In this document: positions 1-6,329 of the stretch, piece by piece | How positions within the stretch are numbered: the stretch's first letter is position 1 | Layout: every line of letters begins with the position of its first letter | Assembly: GCA_046050405.1 (NCBI GenBank) | Contig: JBJOPY010000121.1 | Coordinates: 1 to 9,066, forward strand | DNA: 9,066 nt | Direction of reading: 5' to 3' | From: JADKCL01 sp046050405 | GTDB lineage: Bacteria; Bacteroidota; Bacteroidia; J057; JADKCL01 | Notes under the pieces: model-generated | Database searches by the model: none | Seen by the model: only the letters and a program-made list of their open reading frames with translations | Told to the model about the DNA's origin: nothing | Program-made: the position numbers and the translations under genes

Positions 1-2
1 CC

Positions 3-407
3 GGGCGGGCCACCACCCGCTTCGTCTGGGACGGGGACGTCCTGCTCCACGAATGGAAGTCCGTCGAGGGCCGCGCCCCCGACCCGGACGACGTGGTCAC
101 CTGGCTCTTCGAGCCCGGGGGATTCGTCCCCGCGGCCAAGCTGAAGGGCGACCGCCAATACTCCATCCTCGCCGATCCCCTCGGCACCCCCACCCGGATT
201 CACGACGCGGAGGGCTGGCTGGTCTGGCATAGGCTGTTGGACGCCTGCGGGCGCGAGACCTGCCTAAAGGGCGAGGCGGGCGCCTGCCCCTTCTGCGAGT
301 TCTCAATGGGGCGGCTCAGATGCTGGTGCGACCATCCGTCCGGAGACGTCCCATTTTTTTGCGATGCGCGGCGCAGACCGTTTGGAATCCACGTTTCTCC
401 GTTTTAA
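3..407 (+). pseudogene. Rhs-repeat protein, 3' core fragment with unrelated tail (5' end outside window)
   Basis: The frame is open from the left edge, so the gene starts upstream; 134 residues are visible. Residues about 29-97 read like the end of an Rhs core: a W-L-F-E-P-G-G-F-V-P-A-A-K-L segment, then the hallmark ADPLGTPTRIHDAEG and W-x(4)-LDACGRE, then ACPF. In the Rhs family CPF is normally followed at once by R-Y-x-G-Q-Y-x-D-x-E-T-G-L-Y-Y-N-x-F-R-Y-Y and then the variable toxin. Here homology stops at about position 293 and is replaced by 37 residues with no Rhs character, rich in Cys, Arg and Phe. None of the three forward frames over 294-450 restores the missing block, so this is not a simple frameshift. 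Rhs proteins form a shell around a C-terminal toxin and are often T6SS cargo. A fragment without the DPxGL self-cleavage region and toxin is probably non-functional or a displaced remnant. Confidence 0.8.
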
Positions 408-411
408 CTTG
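381..411 (+). promoter_or_regulatory. Candidate Bacteroidota-type promoter for floA
   Basis: TTTG at 381-384 is followed after 20 bases by TAACTTG at 405-411. This resembles the Bacteroidota primary sigma pattern (TTTG around -33, TAnnTTTG around -7), with one T missing in the -7 element. Transcription would start near 417, leaving a leader of about 33 bases before the floA ATG. It overlaps the tail of the broken Rhs frame, which suggests that tail is not under coding constraint. The call rests on motif and spacing alone. Confidence 0.3.
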
Positions 412-449
412 CACTACTGTTCATCCTGTTTCATCAATACGGTAAGACA

Positions 450-1436
450 ATGTCAATGCTCTCCTTCAGTGATACCCCGATCATCCCGCTGCTGGTCATC
501 GTCGCGGCTATCTTCTTCTTTTTCCTCTTCCTCTTCTTCGTGCCGGTCGGTCTGTGGATCACCGCATTGTTCTCCGGCGTGAAGGTCGGAATCGGGCAAT
601 TGATCGGGATGCGGCTGCGGAAAATACCGCCGTCACTCGTGGTCAACAACCTGATCAAGGCCACCAAGGCGGGCATCACGATCACCATCTCCGAGATAGA
701 GACCCACTTCCTCGCCAAGGGCAATATCAACGCGGTGATCGATGCCCTGATTTCAGCGGACAAGGCCAATATCGACCTGGATTTCAAGCTGGCGGCGGCC
801 ATCGACCTTGCCGGGAGGGACGTTTACCGGGCGGTTCACGACTCTGTGACCCCACGGGTGATCAACAGCCCGCCGGTCGCAGCGGTCGCCAAGGATGGGA
901 TCCAGCTGATCGCCAAGAGCCGGATCACGCTCCGGGCGGACATTCACCGGCTCGTGGGCGGGGCAGGGGAGGAGACCATCCTTGCCCGGGTCGGGGAGGG
1001 GGTCGTGACCACGATCGGCTCCGCGGACAATCACAAGACCGTGCTGGAAAACCCGGACATGATCTCCAAAAAGGTCTTGGAAAAGGGCCTGGACTCGGGA
1101 ACCGCTTATGCCATCCTGTCGATCGACATCGCGGACATCGACATCGGGGAGAACATCGGGGCAAAGCTGCAGACCGACCAGGCAGAGGCAGACCTGAAGG
1201 TTGCCAACGCCAAGGCGGAGGAGCGCCGGGCACTCGCCGTGGCGCAGGAGCAGGAATTCATCGCGCTCGCACAGGAGATGCGGGCGAAGGTCATCGCGGC
1301 AGAGGCGGAGATTCCGCTCGCGATCGCAGAGGCCTTCCGCAAGGGCCACCTGGGGGTGATGGATTACTATCGCCTCCGCAACATGCAGGCAGACACGGAC
1401 ATGCGCAAGGCGATCTCCGGCGACAAGCCGGATTAA
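450..1436 (+). CDS. floA: Flotillin-like protein FloA
   Basis: The 328-residue product matches the bacterial flotillin-like FloA (YqfA/UPF0365) family in length and architecture. FloA is an inner-membrane scaffold that forms small mobile assemblies and influences membrane fluidity and the behaviour of membrane protein complexes. A hydrophobic membrane anchor covers residues about 10-40, with a run of Phe and Leu then FVPVGLWITALFSGVKV. A band-7/SPFH-like body follows with family-typical segments: RKIPPSLVVNNLIKATKAG, DLAGRDVYRAV, LVGGAGEETILARVGEG and the ENIGAKLQTDQAEADL region. From about residue 240 to 300 there is an Ala/Glu-rich helical stretch (A-K-A-E-E-R-R-A, A-A-E-A-E) typical of flotillin coiled coils. 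The ATG is preceded by an A-rich, SD-poor leader as is usual in this phylum. It stands alone on its strand and is convergent with the binding-protein gene downstream. Confidence 0.95.
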   Translation: MSMLSFSDTPIIPLLVIVAAIFFFFLFLFFVPVGLWITALFSGVKVGIGQLIGMRLRKIPPSLVVNNLIKATKAGITITISEIETHFLAKGNINAVIDALISADKANIDLDFKLAAAIDLAGRDVYRAVHDSVTPRVINSPPVAAVAKDGIQLIAKSRITLRADIHRLVGGAGEETILARVGEGVVTTIGSADNHKTVLENPDMISKKVLEKGLDSGTAYAILSIDIADIDIGENIGAKLQTDQAEADLKVANAKAEERRALAVAQEQEFIALAQEMRAKVIAAEAEIPLAIAEAFRKGHLGVMDYYRLRNMQADTDMRKAISGDKPD

Positions 1437-1469
1437 AAGCCACCCGCCGGGCGCGGAGCATCTACAGCG

Positions 1470-1499
1470 AAGGGGCTGCCTCATGCGGGGCAGCCCCTT
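1470..1499. terminator. Strong hairpin between convergent genes, likely terminator
   Basis: AAGGGGCTGCC (1470-1480) and GGCAGCCCCTT (1489-1499) form a perfect 11-bp stem with an 8-base loop. It lies in the 83-bp gap between the floA stop and the stop of the leftward binding-protein gene, where it could serve both. There is no clear U-run on either side, so it is not a textbook intrinsic terminator, but position and stem strength support the role. Confidence 0.65.
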
Positions 1500-1519
1500 C
1501 CGTTCCAGGTCCCCAGGGG

Positions 1520-2482
1520 CTAGAGGGGAAGGCTGACGCGCGGGTGCAGGATGCGGGTGACATGGGCGAGTCCCTCCACGATGCGCGGCCCGGGGCGAAG
1601 GATCACCTCGGGATCCATCTGGAAGACGTGCCCCTGCTGTGCTGCGGGGATCCCGGTGTAAATCTCAGGGTACTTCCCCACGAGTTCATTCCACACCCGG
1701 TCATTGCGGGATGGCACCAGCACATACTCCGGAGCCGCCTGGATGAACTGCGCGGGGGTGATCACCGGGTACTTCCCGGAAAGGGTTTCAAAGGGGTTCC
1801 TGGCACCTGCCTTGGAGAGCAGGTCATGGAGGAAACTCTTGGGGCCGGCGACCGTGATCGGGTCGATCCCGAGCAAGACGACGGTGCTGTACTTGACCTG
1901 GCCGGACGTACTGTCTGCAATCTGCCGGGCCATCGTCTCCAGGGAATCCGCCAAACGATCGGCTGCAACAGGTCTTTCCAGCATCTGGCCCATCTCGCGA
2001 ATGGACCGGAAAATGTCTTCCAGCCTCCCGTAGTCCTGGAAGTGGAGCGGGATCTTATACCTGTCAAAAAAACCTGCAATCCGCGTGTCATGGATCTCCG
2101 TGGAGGCCAGGACCAGATCTGGCGTGAGTCCTACGACGGCTGGAAGGTCAAACTCGGGGTAGGTGGCCACTGCAGGCAGCTTGCCTGCTTCGCGCGGGTG
2201 GTCACTGTCATGACTGACACCGCAGAGCCGGCCTTCCGCCCCGATCGCAAAGATGATCTCCGTGATGCTGGGTGCAAGGGACACGACACGGGACGGAGTC
2301 CTGGCAAGCACGATGCTGCGCCCGAATGAATCCTTGAATTTCCGGGAGACAAGGGGTGCTTCCTCAATGAGTTGGCGATTCGGATGGCTGCACGATGCCA
2401 CCATGCCTCCCAATGCCAACAAGAGCGGGATGGTGACATACCGCCAGATCCAGCCGCAGGTGCCGGGTTCCGTCTTCATCAT
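1520..2482 (-). CDS. ABC-transporter substrate-binding lipoprotein, BtuF/helical-backbone type
   Basis: The family is the single-helix-backbone (TroA-like/BtuF) periplasmic binding proteins, which deliver vitamin B12, haem or iron-siderophore to an ABC importer. The best clue is PSRVVSLAPSITEIIFAIGA followed by GVSHDSDHP, P-E-F-D-L-P-A-V-V-G-L-T-P-D-L-V-L-A-S, the same order as in BtuF. The C-terminal lobe holds P-x-T-V-A-G-P-K-S-F-L-H-D-L-L and R-P-G-P-R-I-V-E-G-L. Residues 1-31 are a lipoprotein signal: Lys/Arg start, a Leu-rich core, then V-A-S-C with Cys31 as the lipidated residue. I chose the ATG at 2482 because it gives a normal signal length (320 residues in all). An upstream ATG at 2518 gives 332 residues and is possible. 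It lies 69 bp behind kbp on the same strand, probably co-transcribed. No permease, ATPase or cobalamin riboswitch is visible, so the ligand is undetermined. Confidence 0.85.
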   Translation of the reverse strand: MMKTEPGTCGWIWRYVTIPLLLALGGMVASCSHPNRQLIEEAPLVSRKFKDSFGRSIVLARTPSRVVSLAPSITEIIFAIGAEGRLCGVSHDSDHPREAGKLPAVATYPEFDLPAVVGLTPDLVLASTEIHDTRIAGFFDRYKIPLHFQDYGRLEDIFRSIREMGQMLERPVAADRLADSLETMARQIADSTSGQVKYSTVVLLGIDPITVAGPKSFLHDLLSKAGARNPFETLSGKYPVITPAQFIQAAPEYVLVPSRNDRVWNELVGKYPEIYTGIPAAQQGHVFQMDPEVILRPGPRIVEGLAHVTRILHPRVSLPL

Positions 2483-2551
2483 GGTGAGGGCAGTAAGAAT
2501 GGACTGGGAACGCGCCATGGCGTTCCCATATTTTTCACAGGGCGGATGCAC

Positions 2552-3004
2552 TCAGAGCGCCGGGATCCGCAGCACCTGCCCGGGATAGATCAAGTCGGCA
2601 CTCTTCAGCATCGGCTTGTTGGCTTCGAAGATCAATGGATACTTGGAAGCGTCGCCATACTGCGCCTTGGCGATCTTGCCGAGGGTGTCCCCTGAAACCA
2701 CGGTGTAGAACTTGGCCTCCGGCTTGGGGGTGGCGGCAGGCACAGCCTGGACCGTCATATTGTCCTTCACCTGATGCACCCCCTGGAGATTGCCCAGTGC
2801 CAGGACGATCTTCTCCCGTGTGGCCTGGTCAGCCGCCTCGCCGCTCACGGTCACCACTCCATTGTCAAGATCGACATCCACATTCTTCACCACCAGGCCG
2901 TACTCGTCCAGCTTGGCCTTGAGAAGGTTGTTCATCATGACCCCTGTCGCGTCGCCCGTCTTGATGGCGGCACCGGCGTTCTTTGCAAAATCAAAAACTC
3001 CCAT
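2552..3004 (-). CDS. kbp: Kbp/YgaU-like BON + LysM protein
   Basis: The 150-residue product is close in length and sequence order to E. coli Kbp (YgaU), a small soluble K+-binding protein linked to potassium and osmotic or envelope stress. It opens with MGVFDFAKNAGA, comparable to the MGLFNFVKDAG start of Kbp. Residues about 26-88 form a BON domain (VDVDLDNGVVTVSGEA, then KIVLALGNLQGVHQV). After a short Pro/Ala linker, residues 99-148 form a LysM domain: FYTVVSGDTLGKIAKAQYG, then IFEANKPMLKSADLIYPGQV and LRIPAL. The start is the ATG at 3004 because it restores the Kbp-type N-terminus; an in-frame TTG nine bases upstream is less likely. There is no signal peptide, so a cytoplasmic location is inferred as for Kbp. 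K+ binding in this homologue is assumed from family only. Confidence 0.93.
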   Translation of the reverse strand: MGVFDFAKNAGAAIKTGDATGVMMNNLLKAKLDEYGLVVKNVDVDLDNGVVTVSGEAADQATREKIVLALGNLQGVHQVKDNMTVQAVPAATPKPEAKFYTVVSGDTLGKIAKAQYGDASKYPLIFEANKPMLKSADLIYPGQVLRIPAL

Positions 3005-3363
3005 GGTATTCAATGTTAAATTGGGTGAAAGAAACCGTTGCGAATATACGGAATACTATTGGAAGAAGGGTTGGGAGCGAATGGCTCCGACCGATGGCAT
3101 GGCCCCGGAACCCCTGGGGACTTGTCCGTCCCCTGTCCAGGTTTCCCCCTGATGCCCCGCCAGTGCAATACGATGCGCTCCGGCGGCTCCACCTGCGCCT
3201 TTCCCGACGGTGCGGACTCGCCCCCCGGATGGATGCGGCACACCCAGGCGACGGATCCCGCTGCATCCGAGGCCCCGTGCAAACATTCCGGTGCATTGAG
3301 CCCCGGGGAGGGGATCGGCTGAAAAATTCACTATCTTTCAGCCCTGACAATTCTTTATGTAGA
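3005..3363. other. Divergent intergenic region, GC-rich with small hairpins; no gene seen
   Basis: This 359-bp gap lies between the starts of kbp (leftward) and the symporter gene (rightward) and must hold both promoters. Reading frames crossing it lack protein-like features. On the minus strand TATATTCG (3048-3041) is one base off the TAnnTTTG -7 element and would give kbp a leader of about 30 bases; no good -33 box accompanies it. Two perfect small stem-loops are visible: GGAGC/GCTCC at 3074-3088 and GGGGAC/GTCCCC at 3116-3133. Only the 60 bases next to kbp and the 40 next to the symporter are AT-rich; the middle is strongly GC-rich. No riboswitch class is recognised. Confidence 0.5.
3317..3343 (+). 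promoter_or_regulatory. Stem-loop directly upstream of the symporter gene, overlapping a -7-like box
   Basis: GGCTGAAA (3317-3324) and TTTCAGCC (3336-3343) form a perfect 8-bp stem with an 11-base loop, ending 20 bases before the ATG at 3364. TATCTTTC at 3332-3339, one base from the TAnnTTTG -7 element, lies across the loop and right arm, but no -33 element is found at the proper spacing. The inverted repeat could be an operator at the promoter or a leader hairpin; the sequence does not decide between them. Confidence 0.4.
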
Positions 3364-4629
3364 ATGAGAAGAAGCAATTTACTCACCTTCCTGATCCTCG
3401 TCGCGATGGTGGTGGGCATCGGGGCTGGCTACGCGCTCCATCTGAGCCTGGACGCGGCGACCATCGCCCCGATCGCCGCCAACCTGAAGTTGCTGACGAC
3501 CATCTTCCTGCGCCTGGTGCAGATGATCATCGCTCCGCTGGTGTTCTCGACCCTGGTGGTGGGGATCGCGAAGCTGGGCGACCTGAAGACCGTGGGAAGG
3601 ATTGGCGGCAAGGCGATGCTATGGTTCATCTCCGCATCCTTGCTGTCACTCCTGATCGGGCTCGTCTGGGTCAATGTGCTGCAGCCGGGGGCCAGCTTTC
3701 AAGTTTCACCCAATGTGGAGGCTGCGAAGGAGGTGATTTCCAAGACGGAAGCCTTCAGCCTGGATGAATTCATCCGGCATGTCTTCCCGCGCAGCATCAT
3801 CGAGGCCATGGCCACGAACGAGGTGCTGCAGATTGTGATTTTCTCCATCTTCTTCGGGATTGCCTGCGCGGCCATCGGGGAGCGCGTCCGGCCTGTGATT
3901 GCGATGCTGGATGCACTGGCGCACATCATCCTGAAGATGGTGGGCTATGTCATGAATTTCGCACCGCTCGGGGTGCTGGGGTCCATCACCGCTGTGGTGG
4001 CCACCTATGGCCTGGAAAGCATCCTGGTGGTCTATCTGAAATTTTTCGGGGCGTTCCTGCTCGGAATCGCCACCCTCTGGCTGCTCCTGTTGAGTGTCGG
4101 GTACCTGGTCCTGGGCCGGCGCCTGGGGCAGTTGATCCAGCGCCTTCTGAACCCGATGACGGTCGCCTTCAGCACGACGAGCAGCGAGGCGGTCTTCCCG
4201 AAGATGGTGGAGGAGCTGGAGCGGTTCGGCTGCAAGAACCAGATTGTCAGCTTCATCCTCCCGCTGGGATACAGCTTCAATCTGGACGGGAGCATGATGT
4301 ACATGACCTTTGCCAGCATCTTCATCGCACAGGTTTACGGCATCCCCCTCGACCTGCCCACACAGCTGACGATGCTGCTGGTCCTGATGCTGACGAGCAA
4401 GGGGATCGCGGGTGTGCCCAGGGCGTCGCTCGTGGTCGTGACCGCGACCTGCGCCATGTTCGGCGTTCCGCCGGAGGGTATCGCCCTGATCCTGCCCATC
4501 GACCACTTCTGCGACATGTTCAGGAGCATGACCAATGTCGTCGGGAATGGACTGGCCACTGCGGGGGTGAGCAAGTGGGAGGGAGGGCTCGGCACGCTCA
4601 CGGAGATTCGGGATACGGAGCCGCTGTAA
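3364..4629 (+). CDS. Dicarboxylate/amino acid:cation symporter (DAACS family, DctA/GltP-like)
   Basis: The 421-residue polytopic inner-membrane protein belongs to the DctA/GltP/GltPh family, which imports C4-dicarboxylates or acidic amino acids with Na+ or H+. Key elements are present in order: hydrophobic N-terminal helices (LRLVQMIIAPLVFSTLVVGI), the HP1 serine-rich hairpin S270-TTSSEA, the NLDGS cation-site motif at 306-310, the HP2 segment S345-KGIAGVPRAS, and D380-HFCDMFRSMTNVVGN in the last helix. Arg387 is the residue that binds the side-chain carboxylate of acidic substrates in characterised members; Asp380, Asp384 and Asn391 also align. The final Asn of VVGN is shared with DctA, so it is not an anomaly. 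The frame extends upstream to 2983, but the ATG at 3364 gives the family's normal N-terminus and length. Exact substrate is not decidable. No genes sit close on the same strand, so it is likely monocistronic. Confidence 0.93.
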   Translation: MRRSNLLTFLILVAMVVGIGAGYALHLSLDAATIAPIAANLKLLTTIFLRLVQMIIAPLVFSTLVVGIAKLGDLKTVGRIGGKAMLWFISASLLSLLIGLVWVNVLQPGASFQVSPNVEAAKEVISKTEAFSLDEFIRHVFPRSIIEAMATNEVLQIVIFSIFFGIACAAIGERVRPVIAMLDALAHIILKMVGYVMNFAPLGVLGSITAVVATYGLESILVVYLKFFGAFLLGIATLWLLLLSVGYLVLGRRLGQLIQRLLNPMTVAFSTTSSEAVFPKMVEELERFGCKNQIVSFILPLGYSFNLDGSMMYMTFASIFIAQVYGIPLDLPTQLTMLLVLMLTSKGIAGVPRASLVVVTATCAMFGVPPEGIALILPIDHFCDMFRSMTNVVGNGLATAGVSKWEGGLGTLTEIRDTEPL

Positions 4630-4723
4630 GGGGGTGGGGGTTCCGGCCCTGGATTTGCCCCGCCATGGTCGCGGCGACACGGGGAGGAGCCCCCTGGGGA
4701 GGCCTTCCGCCATCGGAATCCCG

Positions 4724-5761
4724 CTATTTCCGCCGGAAACTGCCTACACTCGTGGCCAAGGTGAAGTAGTGGGTCGGCCCCACGGCATGGTAGCTGCTCA
4801 GTGCATAGTCGAACCGGAACATCTTCACCCGGATTCCTGCGCCGAAGGAGAAGCCTGAGAGGCCGCCACGGTTCAGGCTGCGCAACTCCTGGCGGCGCAT
4901 GTGGCAGTAGCCGGCGCGGAGATGGAAGCCCTTCGAGATCAGGAATTCGGTGCCGAAGACGGTATGCCGGAAGAGATTGTCCACGAAGGGGAACCTCGTC
5001 TTGACAGTGTCTCCGCTCAAATCGATCCTGGGCGGAGCGTCCTTGTCATAGAAGATCAGCTTGGGGGTCTGGAGGTGGGTCGTGGTGATCGAAAAGCGCA
5101 GGGGCAAGTGTTGCAGACGCTGCGAGATGCCGATCTGCACCTCAAACGGCAAGGAGGTGTTCACGCCCTCCGAGGCCTCCCACCTCGTGAGGTTGAAACC
5201 GATGTTCTTGAAGACCATGCCTGCGGAGAAGCGCCCGTTATCACTCAGGTAGGCGCCGCCCAGGTCGAGCCCCAGGGCAAAATGGGAGCGGTATCGGCTG
5301 ATGTTGGAATTGACCAGCTTGAGGTTCGTGCCGATGCTGAAGAGGTTCACCCTGCGCGCGCCACCGACCACGAAGGCCAGGTCGGAGGCAGAAATCCGTC
5401 CGGTTTGGTTCCCATAGATGTCTGCCTCGATCATCTTCCCATAGCTCAGCCATTGGATGCCTGCATGGAGGGTGCCGAGCTTTCTGAAGGCGTGGGCGTA
5501 GCTGGAGGAGCCGTAGGTGATGCCTCCGAGATAGTTCGAGACGGACATGGACACGGCCTGGTGCATGGAGTCATTGGAGAGCGCGGGGTTCAGCAGCGGC
5601 AGGGTGACATCCTGGTCATAGGTGGAGATGTTCACGCTGCCCAGCGCGGAAATCCGTGCCGATGGCGGCAGGTTCAGGAAATCATAGACACGACGCCCGC
5701 CGATTTGGGCAATTACCAGGGAGGGCAGGCAAGCAAGGGCAAACAGTGACCATTTCTTCAC
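4724..5761 (-). CDS. porQ: Type IX secretion system protein PorQ
   Basis: PorQ is an outer-membrane beta-barrel protein that works with PorU, PorV and PorZ in the T9SS attachment complex, which processes and anchors secreted cargo at the cell surface. Family-typical segments are clear: YDFLNLPPSARISALG near the mature N-terminus, DVTLPLLNPALSND, IGTNLKLV, FALGLDLGGAY, GMVFKNIGFNLT, FGTEFLISKGFHLRAGY and FSFGAGIRVKMFRFDYALSSY near the end, matching the alternating pattern of barrel strands. I start it at the GTG at 5761: this gives MKKWSLFALACLPSLVIAQ, a clean signal peptide with cleavage after Ala18, and 345 residues, the usual length. No ATG lies in frame near this point, and the frame's far-upstream extension to 6091 is Pro-rich noise. 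It is convergent with the symporter gene (94-bp gap, no clear terminator). No other T9SS gene is visible, which is normal because these genes are scattered. Confidence 0.92.
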   Translation of the reverse strand: MKKWSLFALACLPSLVIAQIGGRRVYDFLNLPPSARISALGSVNISTYDQDVTLPLLNPALSNDSMHQAVSMSVSNYLGGITYGSSSYAHAFRKLGTLHAGIQWLSYGKMIEADIYGNQTGRISASDLAFVVGGARRVNLFSIGTNLKLVNSNISRYRSHFALGLDLGGAYLSDNGRFSAGMVFKNIGFNLTRWEASEGVNTSLPFEVQIGISQRLQHLPLRFSITTTHLQTPKLIFYDKDAPPRIDLSGDTVKTRFPFVDNLFRHTVFGTEFLISKGFHLRAGYCHMRRQELRSLNRGGLSGFSFGAGIRVKMFRFDYALSSYHAVGPTHYFTLATSVGSFRRK

Positions 5762-6204
5762 GTAGCTAAAATTAGAGAGGATTTGCCAAAGATGGGAATG
5801 CAAAAATGAAGGTAACGGGAGAGGGGGTGAGGCGGCCGTTGGTACTTCCCAGGCTGGAAGGCGAATCTTACGGTGCGCTGTCGCGCATGCCTTGGGGTTC
5901 CCGTCAATCACGGAAGACGGGCAAAATAATGGCGGCGCATCTCCGCAAAAAGCCCAGAGGGGGAGGACTGGAACCCTGAACAGCAGGTCAAGGGCAGGGC
6001 GGACGGGGACGAGTGGGCTTCCCCCGCCTCCCAAAATGAGAACATTAGGGTGGAATAGGTGATTACCTGATTTTCGATGTTTTCTACGCAAGTTGACCTA
6101 GTTGTTCTTCTGAGGTTCCGAAGATTCCCAGTGGAATCAAGCCATTCGTTCACAAGACCATTGACCGAGATCAAATGTAGGTCCCCGGAACACACTTCCT
6201 CCGG
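5762..6204. other. Gene-poor stretch with an AT-rich core; probable relic DNA
   Basis: No convincing gene is seen in these 443 bases. The part next to porQ (5762-5810) is AT-rich as expected for a promoter; 5811-6045 is GC-rich without coding character; about 6045-6190 is clearly AT-richer than everything around it. A leftward frame is open from 6195 to 5908 (95 codons), but its third positions are not G/C-biased as in the neighbouring genes and the product shows no domain, signal or repeat. Small stem-loops occur: GATTCC-CAGT-GGAATC at 6123-6138 and CCGGA/TCCGG at 6185-6204, the latter directly behind the stop of the 33-codon frame. Neither is followed by a U-run. The change in composition suggests inserted or decaying DNA between porQ and the T6SS cassette. 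Confidence 0.45.
5787..5794 (-). promoter_or_regulatory. Weak -7-like element upstream of porQ
   Basis: The minus strand reads CATCTTTG here, one base from the Bacteroidota -7 consensus TAnnTTTG, about 25 bases before the porQ GTG. Transcription would begin close to the start codon, with a very short leader. No TTTG is found at the right -33 distance, so this is only a candidate. Confidence 0.2.
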
Positions 6205-6306
6205 TCAAATTGCGAGTGGAATGAACGGGCTCAACCCAAACGGGTCAATCCAGAGCCCGAAGTCCACCTGCTGGAGGTTGAGCTCCCGGGTGGGCAGGTG
6301 GATCAT
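6205..6306 (-). pseudogene. 33-codon frame behind the PAAR-like gene; probable 5' remnant of a lost cargo or partner gene
   Basis: An ATG lies 23 bases behind the stop of the PAAR-like gene, on the same strand. The product begins MIHLPTRELNLQQVDFG and continues L-W-I-D-P-F-G-L-S-P before a short hydrophobic end. Of 32 sense codons after the start, 26 end in G or C, including the first 18 in a row, the same strong bias as the real genes here. The bias fades over the last five codons, where the sequence turns AT-rich and a TGA appears. This looks like the start of a real gene cut off by a junction near 6215. The W-I-D-P-F-G-L-S segment recalls the W-x-D-P-x-G-L motif that ends Rhs cores before the toxin, but that resemblance is short and could be chance. 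A genuine 33-residue small protein in the T6SS operon is the alternative. Confidence 0.4.
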
Positions 6307-6329
6307 CGCCGCCGGGGGGTGGGGAAATG

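Noticed and set aside
554..2329. A 591-codon forward open frame across floA and the binding-protein gene
   Set aside because: It is the out-of-frame shadow of floA and the antisense of the binding-protein gene. The product is rich in Gly, Arg, His and Asp with no domain; such frames are common at high G+C.
2983..3363. N-terminal extension of the symporter by 127 residues
   Set aside because: The extension is Pro/Arg-rich and non-family, while the ATG at 3364 gives the standard start of DAACS transporters.
3706..4713. A 335-codon leftward frame antisense to the symporter gene
   Set aside because: It lies on the opposite strand of an unambiguous transporter and its product is highly charged low-complexity sequence.
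4630..4723. A terminator between the symporter gene and porQ
   Set aside because: Only short imperfect GC pairings (CCCCG/CGGGG with a 17-base interior) and no U-run on either strand.
5953..6040. tRNA-like T-loop sequence GGTTCCAGTCC on the minus strand
   Set aside because: The T-stem does not pair, the invariant purine after TTC is C, and no matching acceptor, D or anticodon arms can be drawn.
5762..6091. N-terminal extension of PorQ to 6091
   Set aside because: The added segment is Pro-rich, lacks porin-like features and would bury the signal peptide about 110 residues inside the protein.
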